From the NCBI GenBank assembly GCA_034336665.1, contig JAPFBE010000033.1, positions 310,001 to 374,000 on the forward strand: DNA of 64,000 bases. Reading direction: 5' to 3'. Under the pieces are notes generated by a model, which was given only the letters and a program-made list of their open reading frames with translations, made no database searches and was not told the DNA's origin. Of the stretch, positions 53,210 through 63,607 are shown piece after piece. The stretch is from Luscinia megarhynchos. Taxonomy: Eukaryota > Chordata > Aves > Passeriformes > Turdidae. The first letter of the stretch is position 1. Each line of letters opens with the position of its first letter. The position numbers and the translations under genes were made by a program.

Positions 53210-53561
53210 ATAAAAAAAAGGGGGAAGATGCGAGATATGGGGTTATAATTGTTAAGACTTCTGTTTACCAGGAACCCCTGTAGGAAGGTACAGCTGCAGG
53301 CTGGATGGTTAGAAGTTGGTTGGGGGGTTAGAGGCAGTTATGAGGAGGAACACATGGACAGTATATGAAAGGGAAGCCTAGGGTGATGGGACATGTGAAC
53401 AGCAGGCTACAGCTGAGTCAGCCAATAGGTGCCCTTCTTTTTTTACGTTTTGGTTATGTCCGGTGGGAGTTGAAAGTATAAAAAGGGGACGACTTCTACA
53501 ATAAAGTGATTTCTTTCGCATACATAAGGAGATCCATGTCTCTTTGCTCCACATTGCTACA
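53210..53561 (+). repeat. ERVK-6 polypurine tract and 3' LTR
   Basis: The tract AAAAAAAAGGGGGAAGA (53212-53228) is followed by the LTR from TGCGAGATATGGGG (53229) to CACATTGCTACA (53561), about 333 bp. It has a TATA-like AGTATAAAAAGG near 53476 and CAATAAAGTG near 53501. It ends three bases before LTR-K copy 1. Confidence 0.88.
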
Positions 53562-53564
53562 CAC

Positions 53565-54031
53565 TATTCCTCTAACATTCCTTCCTCCCCCCCCCCCCTA
53601 AAAGGGGATGGGAGTGGACAAGATCCTGGGAAGGGACACAACCAGGCCAGCTGACCCAAATTAGCCAAAGGGATATTCTATACCATATGATGTCAGCTCA
53701 GATATATAAGCTAAGGGAGGGAGGAGGAAGGGGGGACAGTCGGGAGTTTTCAATGTTTGCCATCCAGAGGAACCGTTATGCATGCTGAAGCTGTTCTTCT
53801 CAGGAAGTGTCTGAACATCGCTGCTGATGGGAAGTAGAGACTGACTTTTTTCCCTCTTTAGATCTTGCAGGCACAGATCTCTGCTTATTTCTTTCTTGTA
53901 CTGTAATAAAATTGCCTTGTCTCACCGTGCTGATTATGCTCCATCTTATTTTCTCCCCTGTCTCAGTGGGAAAGGGAGTGGTAGAGCGACTGAGTAGGCA
54001 CCTAGCACCGAGTGAAGGTCAAACCACTACA
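53565..54031 (+). repeat. LTR-K copy 1, plus strand
   Basis: From TATTCCTCTAACATTCC (start; TG mutated) to GTCAAACCACTACA, about 467 bp. TATATAAGC lies at about 53702, AATAAAATTGCC near 53904. Homologous to 57518-58033 in reverse. No target-site duplication seen. A poly-C run at 53588-53599 sits near the 5' end. Confidence 0.82.
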
Positions 54032-54462
54032 AGCAGTTTGTCTTTTTATGCAAGAACTTGCTCACCTGACTTAGTTAAACTTTTAATAGGTACACTTCTA
54101 GTGTGGGAGGAAATGTTAAGCACTGATTATTGTTAGTTAGAATTACATACCCAAATGCCGTAACTCCATCCAGAGTTGTCCGGCATCTAGCTACATTACT
54201 ATCTGCCACAGCACACTATATAATAAATAAGATGTTCCTTACCACCTACTTTAGGCATCATATCATGATGCAGTGTAGGAGCCAAAGAATGCTGGGTTTG
54301 AAAAATGCATTCATTGTTTCAGACTGCAATGAATTCCTTTAAGATGAGATCAGGCAACAAGAATTAATTTGAGTGCAATATATTTCACTGCTCTTATTTA
54401 CTGAGATGTCTCACTAGATCAAATCAAAGAAATTGCAACAGTGTACTGACAACAGCTGATAC
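54032..54462. other. No gene recognised
   Basis: Spacer between LTR-K and LTR-Q. Short frames without similarity. Confidence 0.45.
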
Positions 54463-55010
54463 TGTTGGAAATTGTATAACTTTCTTACACTCTCTAGTTT
54501 TAAGTAACTTTTACTCATGGGATTGTTCATCTTTGCCAAGGAGGAGGGAAGCTGAGCTCTGTTGTTAATTTAATCTTTAAACCACCAAAGCTTTGGGTCT
54601 CGCTGGGCAAGGTCTGATAAGCTTCAGTAAACAAAAAGGGAGTTTGGGAGGTCTGAGATTTTAAAATTCACATGTTGGGAATATCCTGAAGATATGGAGG
54701 AGAGATAAATACATTACCCCCTGGCAAAGTTGGAGACATCCTGTCTGAAAGAAGAATGGTAAGGGAACCAAATAATGGGGACCAAATTAGCATTAAAACT
54801 AAGGGATGGAAGAATTGTGTAATGTAGAACCAATGAATAAGAATTTTTTTTTTTTTCTATAAATGTATAAATATGTGAAAAGTCTTGTGAGGGACGTGTA
54901 GTTGGAATGATTTTTCACTGCACATCCTGCCCAGAATAAAGTAATGCCTGACTCACTGACATCTCAAAGATAGCATTGAAGAGTTTTATTTCTTCCTCAG
55001 TTCAGTGACA
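54463..55010 (+). repeat. LTR-Q, solo LTR, plus strand
   Basis: From TGTTGGAAATTGTATAAC to TTCAGTTCAGTGACA, 548 bp. CTATAAATGTATAAATATG near 54857-54875 is the TATA region and AGAATAAAGTAATG near 54935 the polyadenylation signal. No gag or primer site follows. Only one copy is present, so the assignment rests on layout. Confidence 0.6.
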
Positions 55011-57517
55011 ATATTTGCCTAGAATCTCAGAGAGGCATACCTTTAACAAATGCCTCCAGTTTCTGTCTGCTCCATCTCTACTGTTCAGCCTGTTCTGCTG
55101 AAGAATAGAGAAGTTAAAGTTTTCCAATGTGCTTGGCTGGGTCAGAAACTCTTTTGGGCCGTCATGCACAGGCACACATATTGACTGTCCTGCTAGCAGT
55201 AAACTTGGCCCCATTGTGCCAAAGGAGATGTGCTATTGTCCTTTGGTGTACTTCTGGAGGCCACATGTGGAGTGTACACAACCACTCTCAGCTGAGGTGA
55301 GAAACTTGTTCAAAGCAGTTTTGAGGTTTTGTTAAAAAGCAAAACAGGAAATCTGCAAGAATCTAGATTTTACTCATTTTTTAACTTGTTGCTTTCCCAG
55401 GTGTGTTTGCTTGTTTGTTTTAATAGAAAAATATATAAATATATGAATTGCAAGCATTCTGCAACTGACCTTGTACCGGTTTTGGTGTAAGCTCAAGGTT
55501 TAACTGGTGCAGACTAGACTTCAGGCAGCAAAGAGAATCTGGAGTAGTCTGGGGATTTTTTGTTTTGTTTTTTAAGCAAACCAAGCAACTCAAAGGGTGT
55601 GTGAACTTACTTAAGTGCTTTTTATGCCAACCAATTATAGCTGGCACTGAAAACAATGCTGAATATTGCTCCTTTTCCTGCCTACACTGGAGGCAAGGAA
55701 GGCCAAAGACAGAGCTGAAAGGACAGCTCTGCTATCTGGAGACACTCAGCCCAGCTGCTTGGAAGCAGAGAAAGGACCACTGAGTTGCTCTTGAAATCAA
55801 TGAAAAGGACAACAAAAACATCATTGGGATGAGGAACATCAGCACACTCCTGCCTGCCAAACACGTTGTTCCCCACATGCAATACCGTTATCACTGCTGA
55901 GGGTATCTGATGCCCTTGTCTCTTTCATCATCAACCTTTCCTCTGGTAACTGTGAAAACCATAAGAGCTGTGTTTACAGCTTTAGTAATGTGAGCCCTCC
56001 CCAGCCCTGAAAAAGCTATGGTAAAACTATCAAATTGTCTCAGCAGCCCAGAAATGGGAAAGCTATCACTACTGGTCTAATGGCAAAAAGCTCTATCAGC
56101 AGAACCACAAACTACTGAGCTTTGTGGTACATTGCTGATTTCCATTCCATGACACTGCTGAACAAACTCTAGAGATCTCCACAACTCTGTTTCTATTTCT
56201 ATATAACACCGTGTTTGAGTCAGATTCTGTGATGAGATATGCTGTTGTCATTCACAAGTAACCACACTAAGACAAGTGAGTTAGTGATAGCTATAAAACA
56301 AATTGGCTGAGCTATATCTTGCAATTGCAATCAACCAGACAACTTCCTCACAATTTGCTCCCAAACTTTTTAAGCTGCCTGTGTGTGCTGCATAAAGCAC
56401 CAGCAACATTTTTGCTGCTGCTCCAGCATCACTCTGTCATCAGCACTTTGATTTGATTTTCTGTCACTGTTCTTGAAGATTGAATTTCAACCAGTGACCC
56501 ATGTCTTGATATCTCATTAGCAAATTACTCTGAGCCATCTAGTCCTGCCTTTGCTTGACAGTCAACTCTGCATTGCACATATTCCTGAAGCCTCCTGAAA
56601 TCAGCACTGTGCCATGCGAAAGCTTGGTCAGACTCAGTGCTGCTGCAAAAGCCTATGGAGATCTATGCCCAGGTGCATGTTTTCAATGACAAATCACTAA
56701 CGATTTCTATTATGAGTCCTTGGGTCTTTTCAAGTCATTGAGGTTGTGTAATAACTCCCCCATAGAGAGTCAAAGCTTTCCTTTGCTTTCCCACCCCTCC
56801 CCTCAGCCCTTGATCTATAGGGGAATTATTCTGACTTTATTCTCAGTGAAACCTTAAAACAAGACATTCCTAGTACTTTTGTTGTTCAGCATCATTACTG
56901 CAATCAGAGAGACTAAGGCAGCTGCGATAATGAATGCTCTTACAGCTTTGTCTTGCTGTGATACATGAATTTAAAACTCCTGGAAATCAGTGGGAATGGA
57001 GAAGCTGCCTCAGATCATGCTCTGGAGGTCACAGACCCTAACTCTCACTTTTGAAGTTGAATAGGACAGGATGCAGGTTGCTCTGAGTGCATTATGATCC
57101 CTCTCATCAAGAGATATCTTGAACTCCGTTTTTCCTATGCCCAAATTTAAGTCACATTGATCAGCAGGTTTATAGCAAAGACACAGCCATTACTTTATTC
57201 TTCTTCCATGCATCTGAACAGAACTCTTGCCTTGTACCTAGATTATCAGTGCCTTTGAGCAAGAACTGCTTATAGTCCAGAGTTATAGCACACATTTTTC
57301 CTTCCAATTCTTCTTAAACTACCACTTATACAAGTATCTGGGCTGTGCACTGTCAAAATTTAAAACAACCCTCTTCCTCCAAGCTAATAAAATCTCTATA
57401 AATGCTGAAATAAGACTGTTTTGGGCACCCAGCAGGTCAGGCACAGCCACAAGAATTCCAGCATATTCCCACTGAAACCACAGATGGGACTTCCCAACCC
57501 TATGCTCTCTTTTCACC
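55011..57517. other. Largest stretch without a recognised element
   Basis: About 2.5 kb of mid-GC DNA with only short frames and no LTR, LINE or gene that I can name. It is probably unique host DNA and the best part of the window for fixing the chromosomal location by alignment. Confidence 0.5.
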
Positions 57518-58033
57518 TGTAGCAAGTTGAACTTGGCTGAGTGCCAGGTGCCCACTCAGTTGCTTTCTTACTCCCTTTTCCCATTGGGACAGGGGAGAGA
57601 ATAAGGTGGAGCACAACCAGCAGGGTGAGATAAGGCAGTTTTATTGCAGCACAAGAAATGAGGGAAGATCTGCCCCCACAAAAGCTAAAGAAAAAAAAGT
57701 CAGTCTCTATTTCCATCAGCAGTGATGTTTGGGCACTTCCTGGGAAACAGGGCTTCAGCATGCATAACGGTTCCTCCAGAAGGCAAACACTGAAAACTCA
57801 CTAATGCCCCCCTTCCTCTTCTCTCCCTTAGTTTATATATCTGAGCTGACGTCATATGGTGTGGAATGGAATGGAATGGAATGGAATGGAATGGAATGGA
57901 ATGGAATGGAATGGAATGGAATGGAATGGAATATCCCTTTGGCTAATTTGGGTCAGCTCCTCTGGTTGTGTCCCCTCCCAGGATCTTGCCCACTCCCATC
58001 CCCTTTTTTGGATGAAGGAATGTCAGAGGGACA
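57518..58033 (-). repeat. LTR-K copy 2, minus strand, with expanded GGAAT array
   Basis: Minus strand from TGTCCCTCTGACATTCC (58033) to AAGTTGAACTTGCTACA (57518), about 516 bp. The TATA region (ATATATAAAC) lies at 57831-57840 and the minus-strand AATAAAACTGCC near 57637-57648. Between TATA and the upstream part lie a palindromic TGACGTCA (57847-57854) and 14 GGAAT units. Copy 1 has TGATGTCA and no array there. Confidence 0.87.
57863..57932. repeat. (GGAAT)14 microsatellite inside LTR-K
   Basis: Fourteen perfect tandem copies of GGAAT, 70 bp. It sits about 20 bp upstream of the LTR TATA box on the minus strand, in place of the GATATTCTATACC sequence of the other LTR-K, which may have been the seed. 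It encodes nothing: the repeated Trp-Asn-Gly-Met-Glu frames are by-products. Confidence 0.97.
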
Positions 58034-58879
58034 GCATTGCTCAACAGTATCCAAAACACTGGTCTGTTATCAACACTGCTCCAGCTACTAATGTAAAGCA
58101 CAGCACTGTAAGGACTGTGAACTTTGCCTCAGTCAGACGCAATACATGCCTCAAGAGATACTTAACTCCAGAAGTCACCCTCACCAATTTCAATAGAGAG
58201 ATGCTTGTTTTATGCCAGGCCGAGATGAGAATCTGGCCATGATTCTTTATTGCCTTTTAAAGTCAAGAGACCAGGACATGCCAATTGTGCCTGACATGAA
58301 GCTGCTGCACAACCAAGGTAGAATCTACACAACTCCATACTCTAGCAGTGGTCTGAATAAAAACTTCAAACAAGACATTCTGGCATTTTCCATAAAGAGC
58401 AAAAATAAATAGCTGAGAGTCACCAAGTTGCAAAGCAAGAACTGCTTGACTGTTGAACAGAGATCAAATTAAGAGGCAGAAATTAGGCAGAGTGCTGAGG
58501 GGCTTGCAACACTCCCTAAAAGCAAAGGGATCGCAGCATTTAATTTGCTTAATTACTCACTGGTCCAAAAGACTTTCTACTGAGCCTCAGGCAGAGCAAT
58601 AAATATACAATCATTAAGAGAAAAAATAAAAGGTTGGTTAGGTGGTAAATACTCCAGCTCCATATCCCTTTCCAACTTCCCTTTTGTTTCTTCTCTCCTT
58701 GGTCAGTGCAAACATTGGAAGCAACAGAGTAAAGCAAGCAGCAGCATTAAAACAACAGCAACAAAACCAAAACCCAATGTATTTCAAATGCCTTAGTCAA
58801 AACACTTTCAAGGAAAGCTTTGACTCACTTTCCCCATAATTTTTGCCATCCCTCAACAGCCCTTTCCTCTGAGAAATGC
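58034..58879. other. No gene recognised
   Basis: Moderately AT-rich DNA between LTR-K and the CR1. Short frames, no repeat recognised. Confidence 0.45.
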
Positions 58880-60118
58880 TGTAGGCAGAATGGAGCAACA
58901 GACTTCAGCAATGCTTTTGACACTCTCCCAATAACATCCTAGTAGGTAAGCTCAGGAAATGTGGGTTAGATGAATGGACAGTGAGGTGGATCAAGAACTG
59001 GCTGAAGGGCAGAGCTCAGAGGACCATGATCAAGGGAGTAGAATCTAGTTGAAAGCCTGTAGTCAGTGCCATTCCCTAGGGATCAATACTGACTCCAGCC
59101 TTATTCAACTTATCAATGATCTGGACAAAGGGATAGAATGCACACTTAGAAAGTTTGTGATCATATGAAACTGGAGGTAATGGCTGATACACCTGAAGGC
59201 TGTACCGCCATTCAGCAGGACCTTGATAGGCTGGAGTCTTAGGTGTAGAGAAACCTAATGATGTCCAACAAGGGCAAGTGTAGGGTCCTGCACTTGGGGA
59301 TGATTAACCCTAAGTATCAGTAAGAGGTTGGGGACTGACCTACTAGAGAAGAGTTCTGCTGAGAAGCACCTGGGAGTCTTGGTGGATGACAAGTTGAGTA
59401 TGAGCTGGCAGTGTGCCCTTTTGGTCAGGAGGGCAAATGGTATCTTGGGGAGCATTGAGAAGAGTGTGGCCAGCAGGACAAGGGAGGTGATCCTCTCGCT
59501 CTACTTGGCCCTAGTGAGGCTGTATCTGGAGCACTGCGTTCAATTCTGTTCTCTACAGTTCAAGAACGACAAGGAGCTACACGAGACGGTTCAGCAGAGG
59601 CCACAAAAATAATAAGGGGCCTGGAGCATTTCTCTTATGAGGAGAGACTGTGGGAGCTGGGGAAGAGAAGAGAAGAGAAGAGAAGAGAAGAGAAGAGAAG
59701 AGAAGAGAAGAGAAGAGAAGAGAAGAGAAGAGAAGAGAAGAGAAGAGAAGAGAAGAGAAGAGAAGAGAAGAGAAGAGAAGAGAAGAGAAGAGAAGAGAAG
59801 AGAAGAGAAGAGAAGAGAAGAGAAGAGAAGAGAAGAGAAGAGAAGAGAAGAGAAGATCTCATCAATGCATATAAATATCTCTAAGGCAGGTGCCCAAAGG
59901 ATGGCGACAGACCCTTTTCAGTGGTGCCCAGTGACAGGATGAAGAACAACGACCATAAACTAAAACACAAGAAGTTTCACCTCAACATGAGGAAGAACTT
60001 CGTTACATTGAGGGTGGCAGAGCACTAGAACAGTCTGCCAAGGGTAGTGGTGCAGTCTCCCTCTCTGGAGACATTCAAAACCCACCTGAACGAGTTCCTG
60101 TGCCACCTGCCCTAGGTG
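58880..60118 (+). mobile_element. CR1 LINE, RT to near the 3' end, plus strand
   Basis: Frames read CGLDEWTVRWIKNWLKGRAQ (RT palm), then with many stops through a segment like EKHLGVLVDDKLSMSWQCAL (59328-59612), and, past the microsatellite, the C-terminal end at 59970-60110. About 1 kb excluding the array. The usual octamer tail is missing: the element is cut at about 60118 near a G-like LTR. Heavily mutated. Confidence 0.88.
59662..59856. repeat. (AGAAG)39 microsatellite inside CR1
   Basis: About 195 bp of uninterrupted AGAAG units inside the CR1 3' coding region, next to the sequence GGGAGCTGGG. It produces Lys-Arg-Glu-Glu frames on the plus strand and Ser-Leu-Leu-Phe frames on the minus strand with no biological meaning. 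A pure tract of this length should be highly polymorphic. Confidence 0.97.
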
Positions 60119-60132
60119 ACACTGTGTCTTAG

Positions 60133-60909
60133 TGTTAGAGGTTAAGTTTCCTTTCTTTTGTTCCTTCTTACCTATAGAATTTTCCCATTAGTTGCTAAGA
60201 AACACTGACTACTGGGCACTTATGGGTACTTAAGAAAACAAAGAAGTAGCCAAACTCAGGGAGAAAGAGAGCATCTAGTTGCATTTTCTCTCATCTGGGC
60301 AGTTTCTATCCCAGAGACAGACAAACCGCAAGATTTTGGGCAAAGGAAGACTGGAGCAGCTGCTAGCGCTCTTGCTCTGCGGCTTCAGAGGAAGACACTT
60401 GGAGCTGCTGTTCCTTAAGGAAAAGAATTCGCCAAGACCCAGCCCGGAGCTGCTTCTTCTTCTTCTTCTTCTTCTTCTTCTTCTTCTTCTTCTTCTTCTT
60501 CTTCTTCTTCTGTGGAATAGGCCTCTGCCCGTGAGAGCAGGCACTGAACCGAGACCTTATTATTACCTATCTCACTAAAAGAGGGACCTATCACCATCTG
60601 CTCGTGTGCACAAGATCTTAAACTCGCCTCTCCTTGCCCTGCTCAAAGCTGGGCCGCTGCTGTCCCACCCTCATTGCTTCTCGAGCACTGCTCTAAGTTT
60701 CTCTACGCTGTAACCTCTTACTGCCTTGCTCTGCCAGGATGTGGGGGTCCAGGGAGTCCCTCTGGACCTTCTATGGGTGCGAGAACCCCCCTGTCAAACC
60801 CCTGTGAGACCCCGGAGTGAAGCCAAGGGGGTCCGGGAGCTGGATTCAGCTCCATGGGAGCATCTGCCTCCTTTCAGAGAAGAAATGCAAGCTTTGAGAG
60901 AAACTAGAG
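60133..60909 (+). repeat. Diverged LTR-G-like element
   Basis: From TGTTAGAGGTTAAG the sequence parallels the first 100 bp of LTR-G (AGAATTTTCCCATTA, GCTAAG). The remainder is not clearly alignable and the usual CAAACCAGGACA end is not seen, so the 3' limit is arbitrary. It contains the CTT array. Confidence 0.45.
60453..60511. repeat. (CTT)n microsatellite, about 20 units
   Basis: Perfect CTT/TTC repeats of 59 bp within the diverged LTR-G-like element. They give poly-Glu, poly-Arg or poly-Leu frames, depending on the strand, which are not genes. Confidence 0.95.
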
Positions 60910-61384
60910 TGTGAATTAGATATTTAGCATGTAGAAAAGGTGGTTTTTGGGATTGTTTATATTATCAGTCACAAAGCCAAGATGGAGAATTTGGGGTGTG
61001 GTGTCTTTTTTCTTCTTCTTCTTCTTGTTCTCCATGTTGGTGTGGGATGCTGGGAATCACAGATTGGTTGAGGACAAAACTAGACATAGCAATAAAACTT
61101 TGTAGTATTGGAAAATTATTGTAAACATAGAATACGTAGTTTAGAGTATAAAAGATAAGTCCAGCCTTTCGTGGGCAGACTTTCATCCTGGACACGGTGG
61201 AGACCAGACGGCTGCTCGCGAGCAACAACACTTTATAGATAACAAACAATAAACAAACCTTGAGCCCGGACGACTGTCTCCTGCGGTTTCTCTTAAGCGG
61301 CTTCAAGAATTCCCTGCGCCCCAAACCACCCTCCTATGTCCATCTGAGTGGTCTCGGCCACAAAGAGACCCTCGAACAGTGACA
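60910..61384 (+). repeat. ERVK-7 5' LTR
   Basis: The 3' end is well fixed: CTCGAACAGTGACA at 61384, two bases before the primer site. TATAAAAG lies near 61147 and AATAAAC near 61246-61252. The start at TGTGAATTAGAT (60910) is my best guess; no second copy is in the window to confirm it. A short TTC tract is at 61007-61025. Confidence 0.72.
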
Positions 61385-61386
61385 TC

Positions 61387-61404
61387 TGGCGTCCCTGGGT
61401 GGGC
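61387..61404 (+). other. Primer-binding site, tRNA-Asn, 18 of 18
   Basis: TGGCGTCCCTGGGTGGGC is the exact complement of the last 18 bases (with CCA) of vertebrate tRNA-Asn(GTT). It is two bases after the LTR, as expected. This sets ERVK-7 apart from the proline- and serine-type primer sites elsewhere in the window. Confidence 0.88.
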
Positions 61405-61716
61405 ACCACCTTGGCCGTGGTGGGTGCCAGCTTCAGCTGCTGTGATCTACAAAGGTAGATACAGAAGAGCTCTGATCCAGAAAACTCCCTGACAGAAGAA
61501 GAAGCTACCTGAAGAGAGAAAACTGCGGAGAAGAGACCTTGAACAGCTGCCAGAAACCAGCTGCCAGGCTCAGACCGGAGGGGAGGAACCGCGGAATCCC
61601 TCTCCCTGTGCATCTGCTGGCCAGACACCAAGGACAGCTCCAGCTTGGTCCCGGCACCTCAGTTTTGGTAAGACTGTTGAGATCTCAGATACACATAGGA
61701 ACACGCACACAACATT
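61405..61716 (+). other. ERVK-7 leader
   Basis: 312 bp between primer site and gag ATG, GC-balanced, with no open frame of note. It would contain splice donor and packaging signal; a GGTAAGACT at 61667-61675 is a plausible splice donor. Confidence 0.55.
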
Positions 61717-62280
61717 ATGGGCGGTGCTTTTATCCATGAACAGGCAAAGATATTATCAACAATGAAATATATAGCTTCTACACATCCGATTACTACATCA
61801 GAGAATGAGCTCAGAGATTTATTGGTATGGGTGAGACTTAGATACCCTCAAACAGAAACAAGTAAAATATATACACCAGAATTCTGGGAACAGGTAAATA
61901 GAGACATATACCAGGCAGCCACGAGAAAGGATCCAAAGGCCAAGGACCTTTTGACAGCAGCTAGAGTAATGCTGGAAGTTTTATCTTCGGGAACATTGCA
62001 AATATCCAGTCCTCGGAAAGCTATAGAGGGATTATCAGGGACTGGGGAAGAAATATCTAGTCAACAAGTAATAGTAAAGCAAAGGAGTTCATCTTCAGAT
62101 ACTACAGATTCCTCAGATTTACCAAAATATTTAGAGTTACCTACATTAACACCAACATCAGGAAAAGCTAAGGTAGAAGTTTTTCCAAAGAATTTTGATG
62201 ATCTGGATTTCTATTTCTATAGTCCTTCAAAGGTAGCCTCACCACCGGGGGAAAACAATTGCATTCTACTCCAGGAATGA
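61717..62280 (+). pseudogene. gag: ERVK-7 gag, matrix
   Basis: ATG at 61717, MGGAF, a myristoylation-type N-terminus. The helical domain reads NELRDLLVWVRLRYPQTETS, EFWEQVNRDIYQAATRKDPK and LLTAARVMLEVLSS, the layout of a betaretroviral matrix and alignable with the matrix of ERVK-5. A Ser-rich linker (SSSSDTTDSSD) and an acidic-aromatic stretch (NFDDLDFYFYS) follow. A TGA at 62278 ends the frame; the original Gag must have continued. Confidence 0.83.
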
Positions 62281-62990
62281 TGGGGAGGTCAGGAGGGAAT
62301 GGAGATGATGACACAGGTCACACTTTACTATATACTCCTGGGATGGCAGAACAGACAATAGCCCCAATTAAGGGTGCTATGGGTATGGGGAGAGTGACCA
62401 CCACCCCTGTGGGGTTCGAGATGGCCGAATTGGTGCCTGTGACATCATCTCTGGCTTCGGGAGCACGCACCGCGATTGCAAGGGATGTGGGAGGAGATTT
62501 AGGGACCCTGGTTAGAATCCTTCTGCGCGGGACAATTTCGAGATATAGCGCGACCCTGTCGACGGCTAGAGAGGTGGGTGAGGGAGGACCCACCCCGAGG
62601 GAGGGGGCGGAGACAACTTTACCCATCTGCGGCACCAGTGCAACATCTGGGGCATCAGAAACGGCAGTTTTTAGAGATAGCAGTGCTCGCGTGGTGCCAG
62701 TCACTACGGAAGTGGCGGCGGCTCCGTCACTCGCGTCGGGAAAGGCGACGGGGGCGGCGGGTGCGGTCAGGGCTGCGGCGGCTCCCAGTCCCGGGGAAAT
62801 TAAGAGGGACCCGGGCCAGGGGTCTGCGGGCTGGTCTGACCCGGAAGTGCCCGGCGACGCATGCGTAGTGCGGCCGAAGCGCAGAGAGCATGCTCAGGAA
62901 GTGTCATGTGACACGCCGACAGCCGTGAACCCGGAAGTGTCAGAAGTACAGCAGGGGGACTCATCAAAAGCTCAGCTAGGCGGGCAGTGA
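62259..62990 (+). pseudogene. gag: ERVK-7 gag linker region, GC-rich, frame uncertain
   Basis: Between matrix and capsid the long frame 62259-62990 is Gly/Ala/Thr-rich, while another (62578-62868) is Arg-rich with QKRQFLEIAVLAWCQSLRKW. I cannot tell which, if either, is the original Gag frame. GC content rises sharply here, as in the linkers of ERVK-1 and ERVK-5. No domain is recognised. Confidence 0.5.
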
Positions 62991-63607
62991 AACACAGAAT
63001 TAGCCCAGACGGAGGAGGCTCTGGCTCGGAGGGACAGGGATTGAGCGAGGGTGACAGCGACCCTGAAAGCGAGGGAAGTACAGAGAGCAGGAGAGGGTCT
63101 GTTCGCGTCGGTCAGGGGCGTGGCCAAGGGAGGAGTGATCGCGCCTCCAGTGGGCGTGCTCGGACACTGGAGCCCAGGCCGTCTCCACAGCAACAACGAC
63201 AACCACAAGGCGAGATGTCTCAAGATAGAGCAACAGCGCCACCTAGCGACAGAACAACATTGCAACATGATTTCCCAATCAAATACAAAAAACAAACGAA
63301 TACTGGGAGAAAAATTCCACCACCTCAAGAAGTACAGCAGGAAGAAGATACAATATATATAACAGCTTCAGAAGGCATTCCAACATACACGATAAATACG
63401 GGAGATAGTCAAAGCCCTATGGTTTTGATCCCAAGAGATTTTGTGGATGCTTTTATACAGCATTTGAAAAGAACAGAATTTTTACAAGCTTCTCAAAAGA
63501 CTTCTGAAAAGCGAATGCCCATTCCTCAGCCAGCACCCATGGATCAGAGAAGGGATGAAGCAGCATCTTGGTCTTCATCACAACAAGTGGTTTCTTATGA
63601 CAAGTAA
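62987..63607 (+). pseudogene. gag: ERVK-7 gag linker before capsid
   Basis: A polar, low-complexity segment (GSGSEGQGLSEGDSDPESEG, RGQGRSDRASSGRA), then a more ordered part (IPTYTINTGDSQSPMVLIPR, FVDAFIQHLKRTEF). A TAA at 63605 separates it from the capsid frame in the same phase. Fits the region between matrix and capsid of betaretroviral Gag. Confidence 0.68.

Larger units (their letters stand above)
51776..53561 (+). mobile_element. ERVK-6: 5'-truncated, RNase H to 3' LTR
   Basis: It begins abruptly at the RT-RNase H tether and continues through RNase H, integrase, the integrase C-terminal domain, a polypurine tract and a 3' LTR. No env is present between integrase and LTR. The 5' end is fused in frame to the ERVL-like integrase. 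Class II by integrase and RNase H similarity to ERVK-3 and -4. Confidence 0.85.

Noticed and set aside
57804..58242. Frames with Trp-Asn-Gly-Met-Glu repeats
   Set aside because: Translation of the GGAAT array within an LTR.
59635..59942. Lys/Arg/Glu and Ser/Leu repeat proteins
   Set aside because: Pure translation of the AGAAG microsatellite inside CR1.
60275..60597. Poly-Arg, poly-Glu and poly-Leu proteins
   Set aside because: Translation of the CTT microsatellite.
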